A DNA stretch of 64,000 nt from the NCBI RefSeq assembly GCF_003725735.1, contig NZ_RJTM01000002.1, positions 62,001-126,000 on the forward strand. The letters run 5' to 3'. How positions within the stretch are numbered: position 1 is the first letter of the stretch; every line of letters starts with the position of its first letter. Origin of the DNA: Sinomicrobium pectinilyticum (GTDB lineage: Bacteria; Bacteroidota; Bacteroidia; Flavobacteriales; Flavobacteriaceae). This document shows positions 8,766 to 19,101 of this stretch, piece after piece. Below the pieces are notes generated by a model. That model saw nothing but the letters and a program-made list of their open reading frames with translations. It made no database searches and was not told the DNA's origin. The position numbers were made by a program, and so were the translations under genes.

Positions 8766-10700
8766 ATGCATCGATATTTAGTACAAGCTAATGATATTAG
8801 CCACAAGGAAGTGGGGAAATTCGAAGAGACCCGTTACGAGAAGTTTCACAATGAGGTCTTTGAAAATTCTCACCGGGCTTCTGTCCTTGTTGCCGAAGAA
8901 ATAGCGCAACTTATCAAGGACAAACAGAAAAAAGGAGAAAACTGCGTACTCGGACTGGCTACGGGATCTTCTCCCATAAAAGTATACGAGGAGCTGGTGC
9001 GTATGCATCATGAAGAAGGGCTGAGTTTTGCTAACGTAATTACCTTCAACCTGGACGAGTATTATCCTATGAACAAGGATAACCACCAGAGTTACCATTA
9101 CTTTATGCATCAGCATTTGTTTGACCATATCGATATAAAGCCGGAGAATGTTCATATTCCGGACGGAAGGGTGTCCCTGGAAGAGATCCATCAGTATTGC
9201 ATCGATTATGAAATGAAGATCAAGGAGCACGGCGGACTGGATTTCCAGTTGCTCGGTATCGGGCGTACGGGACATGTGGGGTTTAACGAGCCGGGGTCTC
9301 ACTACAATTCCGGGACCAGGATCATTACCCTCGACCACCTGACCAGGGGAGATGCCGCGTCGGACTTTAACGGTATTGAGAACGTGCCGAAAAGAGCCAT
9401 AACCATGGGTATAGGCACCATATTGAAAGCCAGGCGGATTGTATTGCTCGCATGGGGGCATAAAAAGGCAGAGATCGTTAAGAAGACCATAGAAGAAGAT
9501 ATAACCTCCAATGTTCCGGCAACGTACCTGCAACAGCATAAAAATACTACGTTTATACTGGATTATGAAGCAGCTTCGGAGCTAACACGGTTTAAAACCC
9601 CCTGGCTTGTAGGACAATGTGTGTGGACGGACGAGCTTAAACGCAAGGCTATGGTCTGGCTGAGTTTAAAAACCAACAAACCGATCCTGAAGCTGACGGA
9701 CAGGGATTACAACGATAACGGTATGTCCGGTTTACTGGCACAGGAAGGTTCTGCTTACGAACTGAACATCCAGATGTTCAATGTGCTGCAGCATACCATT
9801 ACCGGATGGCCCGGGGGAAAACCCAATGCAGATGATACCAAACGTCCGGAAAGGGCAGAACCCGCAAAAAAACGGGTTATTATATTCAGCCCGCACCCCG
9901 ATGACGATGTGATCTCTATGGGAGGGACCTTCTGCCGCCTGGTAGACCAGGGGCACGAAGTACATGTAGTATATCAGACTTCGGGTAATATTGCCGTTAC
10001 CGACGCAGAAGCACTCAAGTTTGCCGAAGTTGCCCAGGATATAACCGGAGATGAGACCCCGGCCGTATTCAGGGAAGCCATAGATTACCTGAATAACAAG
10101 AGGGAAGATCAGACAGACTCTAAGGATGTGAGGAAACTGAAAGGGCTTATACGGAGAAGGGAGTCTTACGGGGCTACACGTTACGTTGGCCTGAAGGATG
10201 AAAATGTACATTTCCTCGATCTGCCATTTTATGAGACCGGTGAAGTAAAGAAAAACCCCATAGGGGAAGAGGATATACGGATTATCGTAGATATTATAGC
10301 ACAAATAAAACCGCATCAGATATACGCTGCGGGAGACCTGGCCGATCCGCATGGTACGCACAAAGTGTGCCTGGATGGTATTTTTGAAGCCCTTGAGCGG
10401 TTAAAATCCGAGTCGTATATGAATGACTGCTGGGTATGGTTATATCGTGGGGCATGGCACGAATGGGGACTGGATGAAATTGAAATGGCCGTTCCCATGA
10501 GCCCGGACCAGGTGATCCGTAAGCGGAATGCCATTCTCTTCCACCAGTCGCAAAAAGACCGGGTAATGTTCCAGGGAGATGATTCCAGGGAATTCTGGGT
10601 GAGGGCAGAAGAGAGGAACAAAGCTACGGCACGGTTATACGATGCCTTGGGACTGGCCGAGTACGAAGCCATAGAGGCATTCAAGAGATATCATTTTTAG
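8766..10700 (+). CDS. nagB: Glucosamine-6-phosphate deaminase fused to a PIG-L/LmbE deacetylase domain, 644 aa
   Basis: Residues about 30-330 are a NagB domain (GlcN-6-P to fructose-6-P plus ammonia). It has the phosphate loop ATGSSP (65-70), LDEYYP with D97, and GHVGFNEPG with H170 and E175. The position matching E. coli D141 is T168. Residues about 368-644 are a PIG-L/LmbE-type zinc deacetylase domain with SPHPDDD (metal site at 377-381) and a later DPHGTH motif. The whole is about 2.4 times the length of E. coli NagB, an arrangement known in Bacteroidota. Inference: the second domain may deacetylate an amino-sugar substrate, which would supply the first. No nagA is visible nearby. A terminator follows, and the glycolytic genes pfkA and gapA come next, fitting entry of fructose-6-P. 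Confidence 0.93.
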   Translation: MHRYLVQANDISHKEVGKFEETRYEKFHNEVFENSHRASVLVAEEIAQLIKDKQKKGENCVLGLATGSSPIKVYEELVRMHHEEGLSFANVITFNLDEYYPMNKDNHQSYHYFMHQHLFDHIDIKPENVHIPDGRVSLEEIHQYCIDYEMKIKEHGGLDFQLLGIGRTGHVGFNEPGSHYNSGTRIITLDHLTRGDAASDFNGIENVPKRAITMGIGTILKARRIVLLAWGHKKAEIVKKTIEEDITSNVPATYLQQHKNTTFILDYEAASELTRFKTPWLVGQCVWTDELKRKAMVWLSLKTNKPILKLTDRDYNDNGMSGLLAQEGSAYELNIQMFNVLQHTITGWPGGKPNADDTKRPERAEPAKKRVIIFSPHPDDDVISMGGTFCRLVDQGHEVHVVYQTSGNIAVTDAEALKFAEVAQDITGDETPAVFREAIDYLNNKREDQTDSKDVRKLKGLIRRRESYGATRYVGLKDENVHFLDLPFYETGEVKKNPIGEEDIRIIVDIIAQIKPHQIYAAGDLADPHGTHKVCLDGIFEALERLKSESYMNDCWVWLYRGAWHEWGLDEIEMAVPMSPDQVIRKRNAILFHQSQKDRVMFQGDDSREFWVRAEERNKATARLYDALGLAEYEAIEAFKRYHF

Positions 10701-10730
10701 TGTTTTTCAATTATTAATCATTACGTTCCG

Positions 10731-10760
10731 ATCCGCCTGTTTTCCAGCAGGCGGATTTTG
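10731..10760 (+). terminator. Rho-independent terminator after nagB
   Basis: Perfect 9-bp stem (ATCCGCCTG 10731-10739, CAGGCGGAT 10748-10756) followed by TTT. The rest of 10761-11009 shows no gene, only the pfkA upstream region. Confidence 0.6.
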
Positions 10761-11009
10761 GATTATAGAAGGAAGGGAATAACAGTTTTGCGGACGGGAA
10801 AGGAAAAATCTTCCCGGTTATTTCATACGGAGCGGAAAAGATTTTCGTCGGTTACCGATAGTGATAATGAAATTGCCGAAATGGCATTAATAGGTCGGAG
10901 AAAGGCTTTCGGTGTTAAATAATGAAGGGTTAAAGTTAAAAGTTTTTAACGAAAACGTTAGAAATACACAAACATCCGCAATAAGATTTTTAAGTAAAAA
11001 ATTATTAAA

Positions 11010-11017
11010 TATCTTTG
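11010..11017 (+). promoter_or_regulatory. -7 box for pfkA
   Basis: TATCTTTG fits TAnnTTTG. Transcription would start near 11024, which puts the alternative TTG start at 11015 inside the promoter and supports ATG 11039 as the pfkA start. A perfect palindrome TAACG-AAAA-CGTTA lies upstream at 10947-10960. Confidence 0.5.
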
Positions 11018-11038
11018 GTAGCTTTTAAAACAAAAATC

Positions 11039-12025
11039 ATGTCAAACATTATAAAAAGGATAGCTGTTCTGACTTCCGGAGGGGATTCTCCCGGTATGAA
11101 TGCAGCAATTCGTTCCGTAGTTCGTACCTGTGCATACCATGAACTGGAATGTGTAGGAATCTACAGGGGATACCAGGGAATGATAGAAGGGGATTTTAAA
11201 GTGATGAATGCCCGGAGTGTAAATAACATCATCAACAGGGGTGGTACCATCCTGAAATCGGCAAGATCCAATGATTTCCGTACGGAAGAAGGCAGGAAAC
11301 AGGCATATGAGCAACTGAAAGAACACGGTATAGAAGCTTTTGTGGTGATCGGAGGAGACGGGTCTTTTACCGGTGCGATGATCTTCAGCGAAGAGTTCGG
11401 TTTCCCGGTAATGGGTATACCCGGGACTATTGACAATGATATTTACGGTACCAGCTTTACGCTCGGTTACGATACGGCATTGAACACGGTAGTGGAAGCC
11501 ATCGATAAAATACGGGATACCGCTATCTCACATAACAGACTGTTTTTTGTTGAGGTGATGGGACGCGATGCAGGGCATATTGCACTGAATACCGGTGTTG
11601 GGGCGGGTGCAGAGGAAATCCTCATTCCCGAAGAAAATCTGGGATTGGAAAGATTGCTCGAATCCCTGGAAAGAAGCCGGCTGTCCGGAAAATCTTCCAG
11701 TATTGTCGTTGTGGCCGAGGGAGACAAAATTGGCAAAAGCGTGTTTGAGCTCAAAGAATACGTGGAACAAAACCATCCGGACTACGATGTCCGGGTAACG
11801 GTACTCGGGCATATTCAGCGAGGCGGAAGGCCTACCTGTTTTGACCGTGTCCTGGCCAGTAGAATGGGTGTGAAAGCCGTGGAGAGCCTGCTCGAAGGTA
11901 AATCCAATTACATGGTTGGCTTCAGCGAAGACAAGATACTGCTTACCCCGCTGGAAAAGGCCGTAAAAGGGAAATCGGAAATAGACAGGGAACTTTTACG
12001 CGTATCGGATATTATGACCACATAA
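11039..12025 (+). CDS. pfkA: ATP-dependent 6-phosphofructokinase, 328 aa
   Basis: Phosphorylates fructose-6-P to fructose-1,6-bisphosphate in glycolysis. It has the ATP-binding N-terminus LTSGGDSPGMNA (11-22), GGDGS (105-109; Gly in the fourth place marks the ATP type, not the pyrophosphate type), the catalytic loop PGTIDND with D132, and the substrate segment LGHIQRGGRP. The length is normal for the short bacterial PFK. ATG 11039 (MSNIIKRIAV) is chosen because the -7 box lies just upstream. gapA follows 72 bp later on the same strand. Confidence 0.97.
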   Translation: MSNIIKRIAVLTSGGDSPGMNAAIRSVVRTCAYHELECVGIYRGYQGMIEGDFKVMNARSVNNIINRGGTILKSARSNDFRTEEGRKQAYEQLKEHGIEAFVVIGGDGSFTGAMIFSEEFGFPVMGIPGTIDNDIYGTSFTLGYDTALNTVVEAIDKIRDTAISHNRLFFVEVMGRDAGHIALNTGVGAGAEEILIPEENLGLERLLESLERSRLSGKSSSIVVVAEGDKIGKSVFELKEYVEQNHPDYDVRVTVLGHIQRGGRPTCFDRVLASRMGVKAVESLLEGKSNYMVGFSEDKILLTPLEKAVKGKSEIDRELLRVSDIMTT

Positions 12026-12094
12026 CCCTCGTTTTTTCGTAACTTAGAGGATGATAAAAACAGCAAATCAAAATAAATCACAAATAATAATTAG

Positions 12095-13099
<1,005 letters not shown>

Positions 13100-13121
13100 T
13101 AAGATAGTAGTCAAAATAAGG

Positions 13122-13172
13122 CAAATAGAGGAAGGGTTTCGGAAGTATGTAATACCTTCTCTATTTGTTCTT
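13122..13172 (+). terminator. Hairpin terminator after gapA
   Basis: CAAATAGAG plus GAAGG (13122-13135) pairs with CCTTCTCTATTTG (13155-13167) with one bulge, followed by TTCTTT. It separates gapA from the downstream kinase by a partial or full stop. Confidence 0.5.
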
Positions 13173-13193
13173 TATTAATAAATTATTGAGAAT

Positions 13194-14054
13194 ATGATAT
13201 TAATTGTTGATAGTGGAGCCACAAAATCGGATTGGATCGCTTTAGATGAGGAAGGAAACAAGTTATTTCTGACAAAAACCCTGGGACTCAGCCCGGAAGT
13301 GCTTACCCGGGAAATTATTGATGAACGTCTGGCCAATAATTTCGAACTGAGTAATAATAAAGATAAAGTAACACAACTTTATTTTTATGGTGCCGGTTGT
13401 GGTACGGACAGGATGAAGACATACCTTACGAAGATCTTTAAGAACTTCTTTGTCAATGCCAAGACGTTTATCAAGGAAGATACCTATGCTGCCATACACG
13501 CTACTGCAGAGCCAGGAGAGCATGCGATAGTCTGTATATTGGGCACAGGGTCCAATTGCAGTTATTACGACGGCAGTGAAGTTTTTCAGAAAGTCATATC
13601 TCTCGGCTATATCCTTATGGACGATTGCAGCGGAAATTATTTCGGCCGTCAGTTGCTCCGGGATTATTATTATCACAGAATGCCCAAAAGCCTGGCGCAT
13701 AAGTTTTCGGAAACCTATGATCTGGAAGCAGATGTCATTAAAAACAATCTCTATAAACAGCCTAACCCGAATACCTACCTGGCAACCTTTGCCAGATTTG
13801 TTATTGAAAACCGCGAACACGAGTACAGCCAGAAGCTTATCCGGAAGGGAATGCAGTTGTTTATAGATAATTGTATCCGGCAATATGAGCAGGCAGAGTC
13901 CGTCCCCGTACATTTTATAGGTAGTATTGCATATTACCTTCAGGAAGAACTGAATGAAGTCATGGCGCAGAACAATCTGAAAGTCGGCAAGATATTACGC
14001 CGCCCTATTGACAACCTGGTAGAATATCACAGGTCTATCGTATTCAATAAATAG
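13194..14054 (+). CDS. BadF/BadG/BcrA/BcrD-type ATPase, probable N-acetylglucosamine kinase, 286 aa
   Basis: Sugar-kinase (ASKHA) fold: phosphate-1 motif ILIVDSGATKSDW at the N-terminus, an acidic segment KEDTYAAIHA, and ILGTGSNCSYYDG as the phosphate-2 loop, then DDCSGNYFG. The family includes eukaryotic-type N-acetylglucosamine kinase and many Bacteroidota members annotated so. It sits downstream of gapA and near the NagB fusion, fitting a route that phosphorylates recycled amino sugars. A strong terminator follows. The substrate is inferred from family and context only. Confidence 0.82.
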   Translation: MILIVDSGATKSDWIALDEEGNKLFLTKTLGLSPEVLTREIIDERLANNFELSNNKDKVTQLYFYGAGCGTDRMKTYLTKIFKNFFVNAKTFIKEDTYAAIHATAEPGEHAIVCILGTGSNCSYYDGSEVFQKVISLGYILMDDCSGNYFGRQLLRDYYYHRMPKSLAHKFSETYDLEADVIKNNLYKQPNPNTYLATFARFVIENREHEYSQKLIRKGMQLFIDNCIRQYEQAESVPVHFIGSIAYYLQEELNEVMAQNNLKVGKILRRPIDNLVEYHRSIVFNK

Positions 14055-14073
14055 AATATACAAATGTTAACAT

Positions 14074-14113
14074 AAAAAAAGAGGTTGCTCCAAAAAAGCA
14101 ACCTCTTTTTTTA
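14074..14113. terminator. Strong bidirectional rho-independent terminator
   Basis: AGAGGTTGCT (14080-14089) and AGCAACCTCT (14098-14107) form a perfect 10-bp stem, flanked by A-runs on the left and T-runs on the right. It ends the kinase transcript and could also end the convergent ridA transcript. Positions 14114-14309 hold nothing recognisable. Confidence 0.9.
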
Positions 14114-14309
14114 TCACGCCATTCCGGTGATGGTTATTTGTGTTTTTATTCTTCCGGTTCCGGATATAGTCCGGTAAAAGGCCTTCTTCCCCTTTCCGGA
14201 TATTTTCTGTCAGGAGACACATGGAGGTGACGGTGTAAACCTCTTTTTACGAGCGTTCATGCACCTGTTGCCACTTCCTCTGGTCCGGAAATGTAGGTTC
14301 TATAGAGGT

Positions 14310-14690
14310 TTACCTGCCCGCGATCATGGATATCTCCACGTTTACAAACTTGGGTAAATTGGCTACTTCCACGGTTTCTCTGGCGGGGGCATTTTCTTCA
14401 CTGAAATACCTGCCGTATACTTCGTTTATTTTGCCGAAATTGTTCATGTCGCTGATGAAAATAGAAGATTTTATCACGTTCTCAAAGCTCATTCCGGCTG
14501 CTTTGAGTATCGCTTCCAGGTTTTGCATTACCCGGGTGGTCTCTTCTTCTATGGAATTCAGGTTTAGTTCCCCCGTAATCGGGTCCAGTGCGATCTGTCC
14601 CGAAATGTAAAGTGTGTCTCCCGTAAGTACGGCCTGGTTATAAGGCCCTATCGGGGCCGGGGCCTCGTCGGTGTTGATTATCTTTTTCAT
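14310..14690 (-). CDS. ridA: RidA family reactive intermediate/imine deaminase, 126 aa
   Basis: Hydrolyses 2-aminoacrylate and related enamines or imines made by PLP enzymes. The full-length YjgF/RidA signature is present: APAPIGPYNQA, YISGQIALDP, R104 in APARETVEVA (substrate carboxylate) and E119 near VEISMIAG. It lies 45 bp downstream of lptD on the same strand, so the two are probably co-transcribed. Confidence 0.95.
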   Translation of the reverse strand: MKKIINTDEAPAPIGPYNQAVLTGDTLYISGQIALDPITGELNLNSIEEETTRVMQNLEAILKAAGMSFENVIKSSIFISDMNNFGKINEVYGRYFSEENAPARETVEVANLPKFVNVEISMIAGR

Positions 14691-14735
14691 ATGGCTAAAG
14701 TTTTATACGTTTCTTTCCTGTTTTTTGGGGTCAGG

Positions 14736-17561
14736 TTACAGGTTCCGGTCCGGTGCCCGTCTCTTTTCCCATTTGAGGTCGCTGAGCATGGAACTCTTTA
14801 TCCCGATAAAGAAATACCAGGAGGTACGGGTCCCGAAAGGAGTCCAGCTAAAATTCATACGCCAGCTTTCCAGGTCCCTTTCAAAACGAAGCTGGGTATA
14901 GGAGAATCCCTTGTTCTTAAAATCATACCCGGAAGAAACACCTACACGCCATTTGGGCGACAATTCCACGTTCCCGGAAAACATCAGCGAGTTATTGCTG
15001 ATTTCGTTTTGCCTGTTCGAATTGGAATATGTCATGGAATATGCCAGCCTTAAGTCCCACGGTAGCGAAGCACCGTAAAACTTGGTCTCTTCCTCTTCTT
15101 CCTCATCTTCGTCGTCGTCGGGGAACATCCGGCCATCACTGAAATCCTGATTGGTTCCGAAAAGATCATCATCCCTTCCCCCGCTGGCCGTATTATCCGT
15201 TTCACGGTCCACACCGCTGCCTTTAAACGTTTTACTGGAAATAGTGTAGCTTGTTGTAAGATTGGCATTGGTGAGACGGAATAGGCTCCCGCCATTGTCA
15301 ATATTGAATTTTTCTATCCTTCTCCCGCTGTTGTCTATGGCATAGGGGTCTAGAGTGGCCCCGAAATTCACCGTCATTTTATTGTCAAACAGGGGAATTC
15401 CCCCGGTGACCCTCACCGGGCTCCAGGGCAGGGAATCCGCAGCGATATTATAACTTGTTGAGAAATTCAGGTTATTGAGCAAAGTTATTTTTTTAGGTTC
15501 GGTTGCCGTGGTGTCTTTGTCCGTTACTTTGGCTTCGAGAGTGTTGCTTATGGAGATTCCGATATTGTTGGAATTTCCCCTGCTCGGCGTTCCGTAAACA
15601 CCACCTTCGAACCTGGTGTATTCCCTCACTTCTCCTTCTTCGTTCGCGATATATTCATCGTAATACTGGTCGAAGCCGGGGGTGTAACCATAGCTGACAG
15701 ATGGTCTCATAACATGCCGGATAGCCTGTATTTTCTTACCTTCTTTAAAAAGGAACGTTCCGTAAATTGTAGTTCCGAGACTGGCGCTGAAATTATACTG
15801 GCCAAAGCGGTCAAAACCGTTTATAGTGTCAATAGGGGCCTCTTCCAGTTCTTCCTGGTAGTCATGTCTTTTAATTGTCTTCAGCTGCCATACCTCGTCA
15901 TAATTCACACTTGTGGATACGCTCAGGTATTTCAATATCTTGAAGTTGGTACTTACCGGGATACTGTGGCGAAACCCCGTTTTGGCATCTTCGAACATTT
16001 CCTTTTTGAAGAACAGGGAATCCGTGGTCTGGAAACGGTTTTCCGCTCTCAGGTTATACTGGAAATTTATATTCTGGAAAAATCCCTTTTTAATGCCGGA
16101 TTTGGGGGCAAAAGGATAAATACGTTCCACACTCGCCTGTAAGGTGGGGAGGGTCATATTGATTACCTCGGTATTGGTGTTCTGGGAATGTGTGGCGGTA
16201 ACGCTCAGGTTGACTGCCGGGTATCCGGGGAATGATTTGGAATACGATACGGACGAAGACAGGGTGTTGTTCATAAAGTTCCCCGTGTTGATCTGGTTGT
16301 AGGAATCTTTGTAATACCGGCTGCTTCCCAGGTTTACACTTGCCGAGAACCTCGAACTGGGGTTGGATTTGGCATCCTGCGAATGCGACCATTGTATGTT
16401 GTACGTCGTTCCTCTGCTGTAATCCGGAAACCCTTTTTGTCCCTGTACCAGGTTTTCAAAGCGAAAATTGAAATTTCCCCGGAAACGGTACCTGACCGCA
16501 TAATTTGTCTCTGTACGGAAGCCGTAGCTGCCATTGGTATAATAATCTCCCAGTACCGCCAGGTCAAGAAAATCGTTAATGGCAAAGTAGTAGCCCCCGT
16601 TCTGTAAAAAATATCCCCTGTCGTTGATCTCCCCGAAAGTAGGAAAGATAAGCCCCGATTCACTGCTTTTTTGCGACATGGGAAAATAGGCAAAAGGGAC
16701 GGCTATGGGGGTAGGGACATCGGCAATATACATGTTGCTGAAACCGGCGATCACTTTTTTCTTGGGAACAAATTTTGCCTTTCGTACCCTGATGTAATAT
16801 TCCGGATCATCCAGGTTCTTGGATGTGGTAAGCTTTCCTTCGTGCAGAAAATAAACGGAATCGTTTTCCTTTTTCGTGATTTCCGCAAATACGTTCATCT
16901 CACCACCTACGGTCTGTTCGGACCTGGAGTTCCATATCAGGGCCTTTTGCGTATCAAAGTTGTACCGGATGGAATCGGGTTCGACAATGTTACTTCCCTG
17001 TTTAAAATAAGGGGCCTGTGTCAGAGTGCCGGTAGAGTCTTTGATCCGTCCTGCGTAGACCTCCTTTTTTTCGTAGTCAATAACAATAATCCCGGCTTTC
17101 AGTTCGGTGTCCTGGTAATAGACTTCCGCTTCGTTATACAGGTATATTTTGTTTTCGCTCCGTACGGTCTTCTGATAGTCTTTGGCCTTGTATTTTATCT
17201 GGTCATCCAGAAATCCTTTTTTCGGGGGTACGCTGTCTTTTTGTATACTGTCTCTTTGTATGCTGTCCGTAAGCTGTAAGGTGTCGGTTAAAATATCGTT
17301 TGCAATGATGGAATCGCTGGTCTGGATATCCGGCAGTGCCTCACTTACAGGAACTTGTACGGAGTCCTTTTGGGCTTCAATGTTTAAAGGCTGCTTTACC
17401 GGGGTCTCCTGCGCAATGAGAAACGACCGGCCAAACAGCAAAATAAGCATTAAAAGTATGTAAGGGTTGTTTGCTCGCAACGCTTTAAATCCTATTTTTG
17501 TAAAAATATAGCTTGGTACTCCGTTTGTGATGCAGGACTTTATTTCCGTCCTGAGTTTCAC
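14736..17561 (-). CDS. lptD: LptD-like LPS assembly outer-membrane protein, about 905-941 aa
   Basis: Outer-membrane beta-barrel protein of the Bacteroidota LptD type, which inserts LPS in the outer leaflet. A hydrophobic signal segment (ILLMLILLFGRSFLIAQ) precedes a low-complexity linker. An OstA-like part follows (NKIYLYNEAEVYYQDTELKAG), then a long barrel with alternating aromatic strands and an acidic loop (DDDEDEEEEEE). The start is uncertain: GTG 17561 gives a long basic lead-in, while ATG 17450 would start inside the hydrophobic segment and leave no positive charge. I therefore keep the longer form. It is divergent from the amidase gene. Confidence 0.85.
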   Translation of the reverse strand: MKLRTEIKSCITNGVPSYIFTKIGFKALRANNPYILLMLILLFGRSFLIAQETPVKQPLNIEAQKDSVQVPVSEALPDIQTSDSIIANDILTDTLQLTDSIQRDSIQKDSVPPKKGFLDDQIKYKAKDYQKTVRSENKIYLYNEAEVYYQDTELKAGIIVIDYEKKEVYAGRIKDSTGTLTQAPYFKQGSNIVEPDSIRYNFDTQKALIWNSRSEQTVGGEMNVFAEITKKENDSVYFLHEGKLTTSKNLDDPEYYIRVRKAKFVPKKKVIAGFSNMYIADVPTPIAVPFAYFPMSQKSSESGLIFPTFGEINDRGYFLQNGGYYFAINDFLDLAVLGDYYTNGSYGFRTETNYAVRYRFRGNFNFRFENLVQGQKGFPDYSRGTTYNIQWSHSQDAKSNPSSRFSASVNLGSSRYYKDSYNQINTGNFMNNTLSSSVSYSKSFPGYPAVNLSVTATHSQNTNTEVINMTLPTLQASVERIYPFAPKSGIKKGFFQNINFQYNLRAENRFQTTDSLFFKKEMFEDAKTGFRHSIPVSTNFKILKYLSVSTSVNYDEVWQLKTIKRHDYQEELEEAPIDTINGFDRFGQYNFSASLGTTIYGTFLFKEGKKIQAIRHVMRPSVSYGYTPGFDQYYDEYIANEEGEVREYTRFEGGVYGTPSRGNSNNIGISISNTLEAKVTDKDTTATEPKKITLLNNLNFSTSYNIAADSLPWSPVRVTGGIPLFDNKMTVNFGATLDPYAIDNSGRRIEKFNIDNGGSLFRLTNANLTTSYTISSKTFKGSGVDRETDNTASGGRDDDLFGTNQDFSDGRMFPDDDEDEEEEEETKFYGASLPWDLRLAYSMTYSNSNRQNEISNNSLMFSGNVELSPKWRVGVSSGYDFKNKGFSYTQLRFERDLESWRMNFSWTPFGTRTSWYFFIGIKSSMLSDLKWEKRRAPDRNL

Positions 17562-17810
17562 ACAGGCAAAGATGTAAAAAAAATATGCGAATTCCTCGCA
17601 ACAGGTTTTGATTTTATGTTTTTTTTGACAGCTTCATAATATCTCCTTTGAGGAAAACATCCGGAGTTCTGTGTTCCTTTTCACGGTGTAAAAATAGACG
17701 GATTACCATTAATAACGTCATCCTTTTTGACAATATTTCGGATTTGTGACGTTTTAATAATGATAAGGTATCGGGTAAATACGGTAATATTGGCTGTAAA
17801 ATAAAAATAC

Positions 17811-18905
17811 ATGATAAAAAAGGTTTGGGTATTGACGGTATTGCTTGCCGGGGTGTTCTGGCTGAGTTCTTTTAACGGCGGAGAGGAAAAAGAAGAAACA
17901 AATAAGATATTTACGGTGGTCCTGGATGCGGGGCACGGAGGGCACGATCCCGGAAATATAGGGAATGGGGCCAAGGAAAAAGACGTGGCCCTGGATATTG
18001 TTCTGGCCGTGGGCAGAGAGCTGGAAAAACATAAGGATATAAAAGTAGTTTACACCCGTAAAACAGATAAATTCGTCAACCTGTATGTTCGCGGTAAAAT
18101 AGCTAATGAAGCTAATGCGGACCTCTTTGTGTCCATTCATTGTAATTCACATCACTCCAATGCTTACGGGACCGAAACTTTTGTACTCGGACTGCACGCG
18201 AACAAACAGAACTTTGAGGTGGCCAAGGCGGAGAACGAAGTGATTTATCTGGAAGAAAATCACGAATCCAATTATGCCCAGTACGATATTAACTCCCCCG
18301 AATCCGTAATTGGCCTTACCATTATGCAGGAGGAATTTTTAGGACAAAGTATTCAGCTGGCCAAGTTACTGCAGGACAACTTTACCGTAAAGCTCAAACG
18401 GAAGAACCGCGGGGTAAAGCAAGCCGGCTTTATTGTGCTTCACCAGACATTTATGCCGAGTGTGCTGATCGAGACCGGTTTTTTGAGTAACAGGAACGAA
18501 AAGAGTTATCTGGCATCTAAAAAAGGCAAGACGGACATGGCGGAGAATATAGCCGAGGCAATTATCCGTTACAAAAAAGAAATTACCAATAATATAGCGA
18601 TTGATGAGGTGCCTGTGAGCCCCACACCGGAAAGTGATACCGCAACGGGAGTGGTATTTAAAGTACAGGTGGCTGCCGGGAGCAATAAAATAGAACCGAA
18701 ACGTTACAACTTCCGGGGACTGGACCCCATATCCATGGAGAGCGTCGGCAGGGTTTACCGTTACCTGTACGGTAATACACCGAGTTATCAGGAAGCCAGA
18801 AACCTGCAACGCCAGGCCCGGGACAAGGGTTATAAAGAAGCTTACATAGTGGCATACCGGAACGGAGAACGGATTTCAGTAGATGAAGCGCTGAAAGATA
18901 ATTAA
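17811..18905 (+). CDS. N-acetylmuramoyl-L-alanine amidase (Amidase_3) with C-terminal SPOR-like domain, 364 aa
   Basis: Periplasmic zinc amidase that cuts the bond between MurNAc and L-Ala in peptidoglycan. It has a signal sequence (residues 1-20), then LDAGHGGHDPG with H42, K-E56-K, FVSIHCN with H110 and VLIETGFLSN with the catalytic Glu, all in the order of the Amidase_3 family. The C-terminal 80 residues (KVQVAAGSNKIEP, then YLYGNTPSYQEA and RDKGYKEAYIVAY) fit a SPOR-type fold that binds denuded glycan at division sites. It is followed by the mlaD-like gene after 196 bp. Confidence 0.93.
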   Translation: MIKKVWVLTVLLAGVFWLSSFNGGEEKEETNKIFTVVLDAGHGGHDPGNIGNGAKEKDVALDIVLAVGRELEKHKDIKVVYTRKTDKFVNLYVRGKIANEANADLFVSIHCNSHHSNAYGTETFVLGLHANKQNFEVAKAENEVIYLEENHESNYAQYDINSPESVIGLTIMQEEFLGQSIQLAKLLQDNFTVKLKRKNRGVKQAGFIVLHQTFMPSVLIETGFLSNRNEKSYLASKKGKTDMAENIAEAIIRYKKEITNNIAIDEVPVSPTPESDTATGVVFKVQVAAGSNKIEPKRYNFRGLDPISMESVGRVYRYLYGNTPSYQEARNLQRQARDKGYKEAYIVAYRNGERISVDEALKDN

Positions 18906-19069
18906 CCTTTTGGGTTCCCGGAAGACGCCCCCGGTCTAGCTGACCGGCGGATGTATTTCCGGTGAAATCAGTTGGAAGTGCAGGACAGCGAATTTTGGCA
19001 GGTCACACATTCCGAAAAATTACACTTTTAATATCCGTAATCTAAAAAGCGTCTTAAGAAAATTATTTC

Positions 19070-19077
19070 TAAATTTG
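19070..19077 (+). promoter_or_regulatory. -7 box for the mlaD-like operon
   Basis: TAAATTTG fits TAnnTTTG. The predicted transcript start near 19084 lies about 18 nt before the TTG codon at 19102, which supports TTG as the true start of the MlaD-like protein. Confidence 0.5.
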
Positions 19078-19101
19078 TTCACAACGCAAAAGTGAGAACA
19101 T

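Noticed and set aside
18931-18947. Hairpin CCGGTC-TAGCT-GACCGG after the amidase gene.
   Set aside because: Short stem without a T-run, so it is not a convincing terminator.
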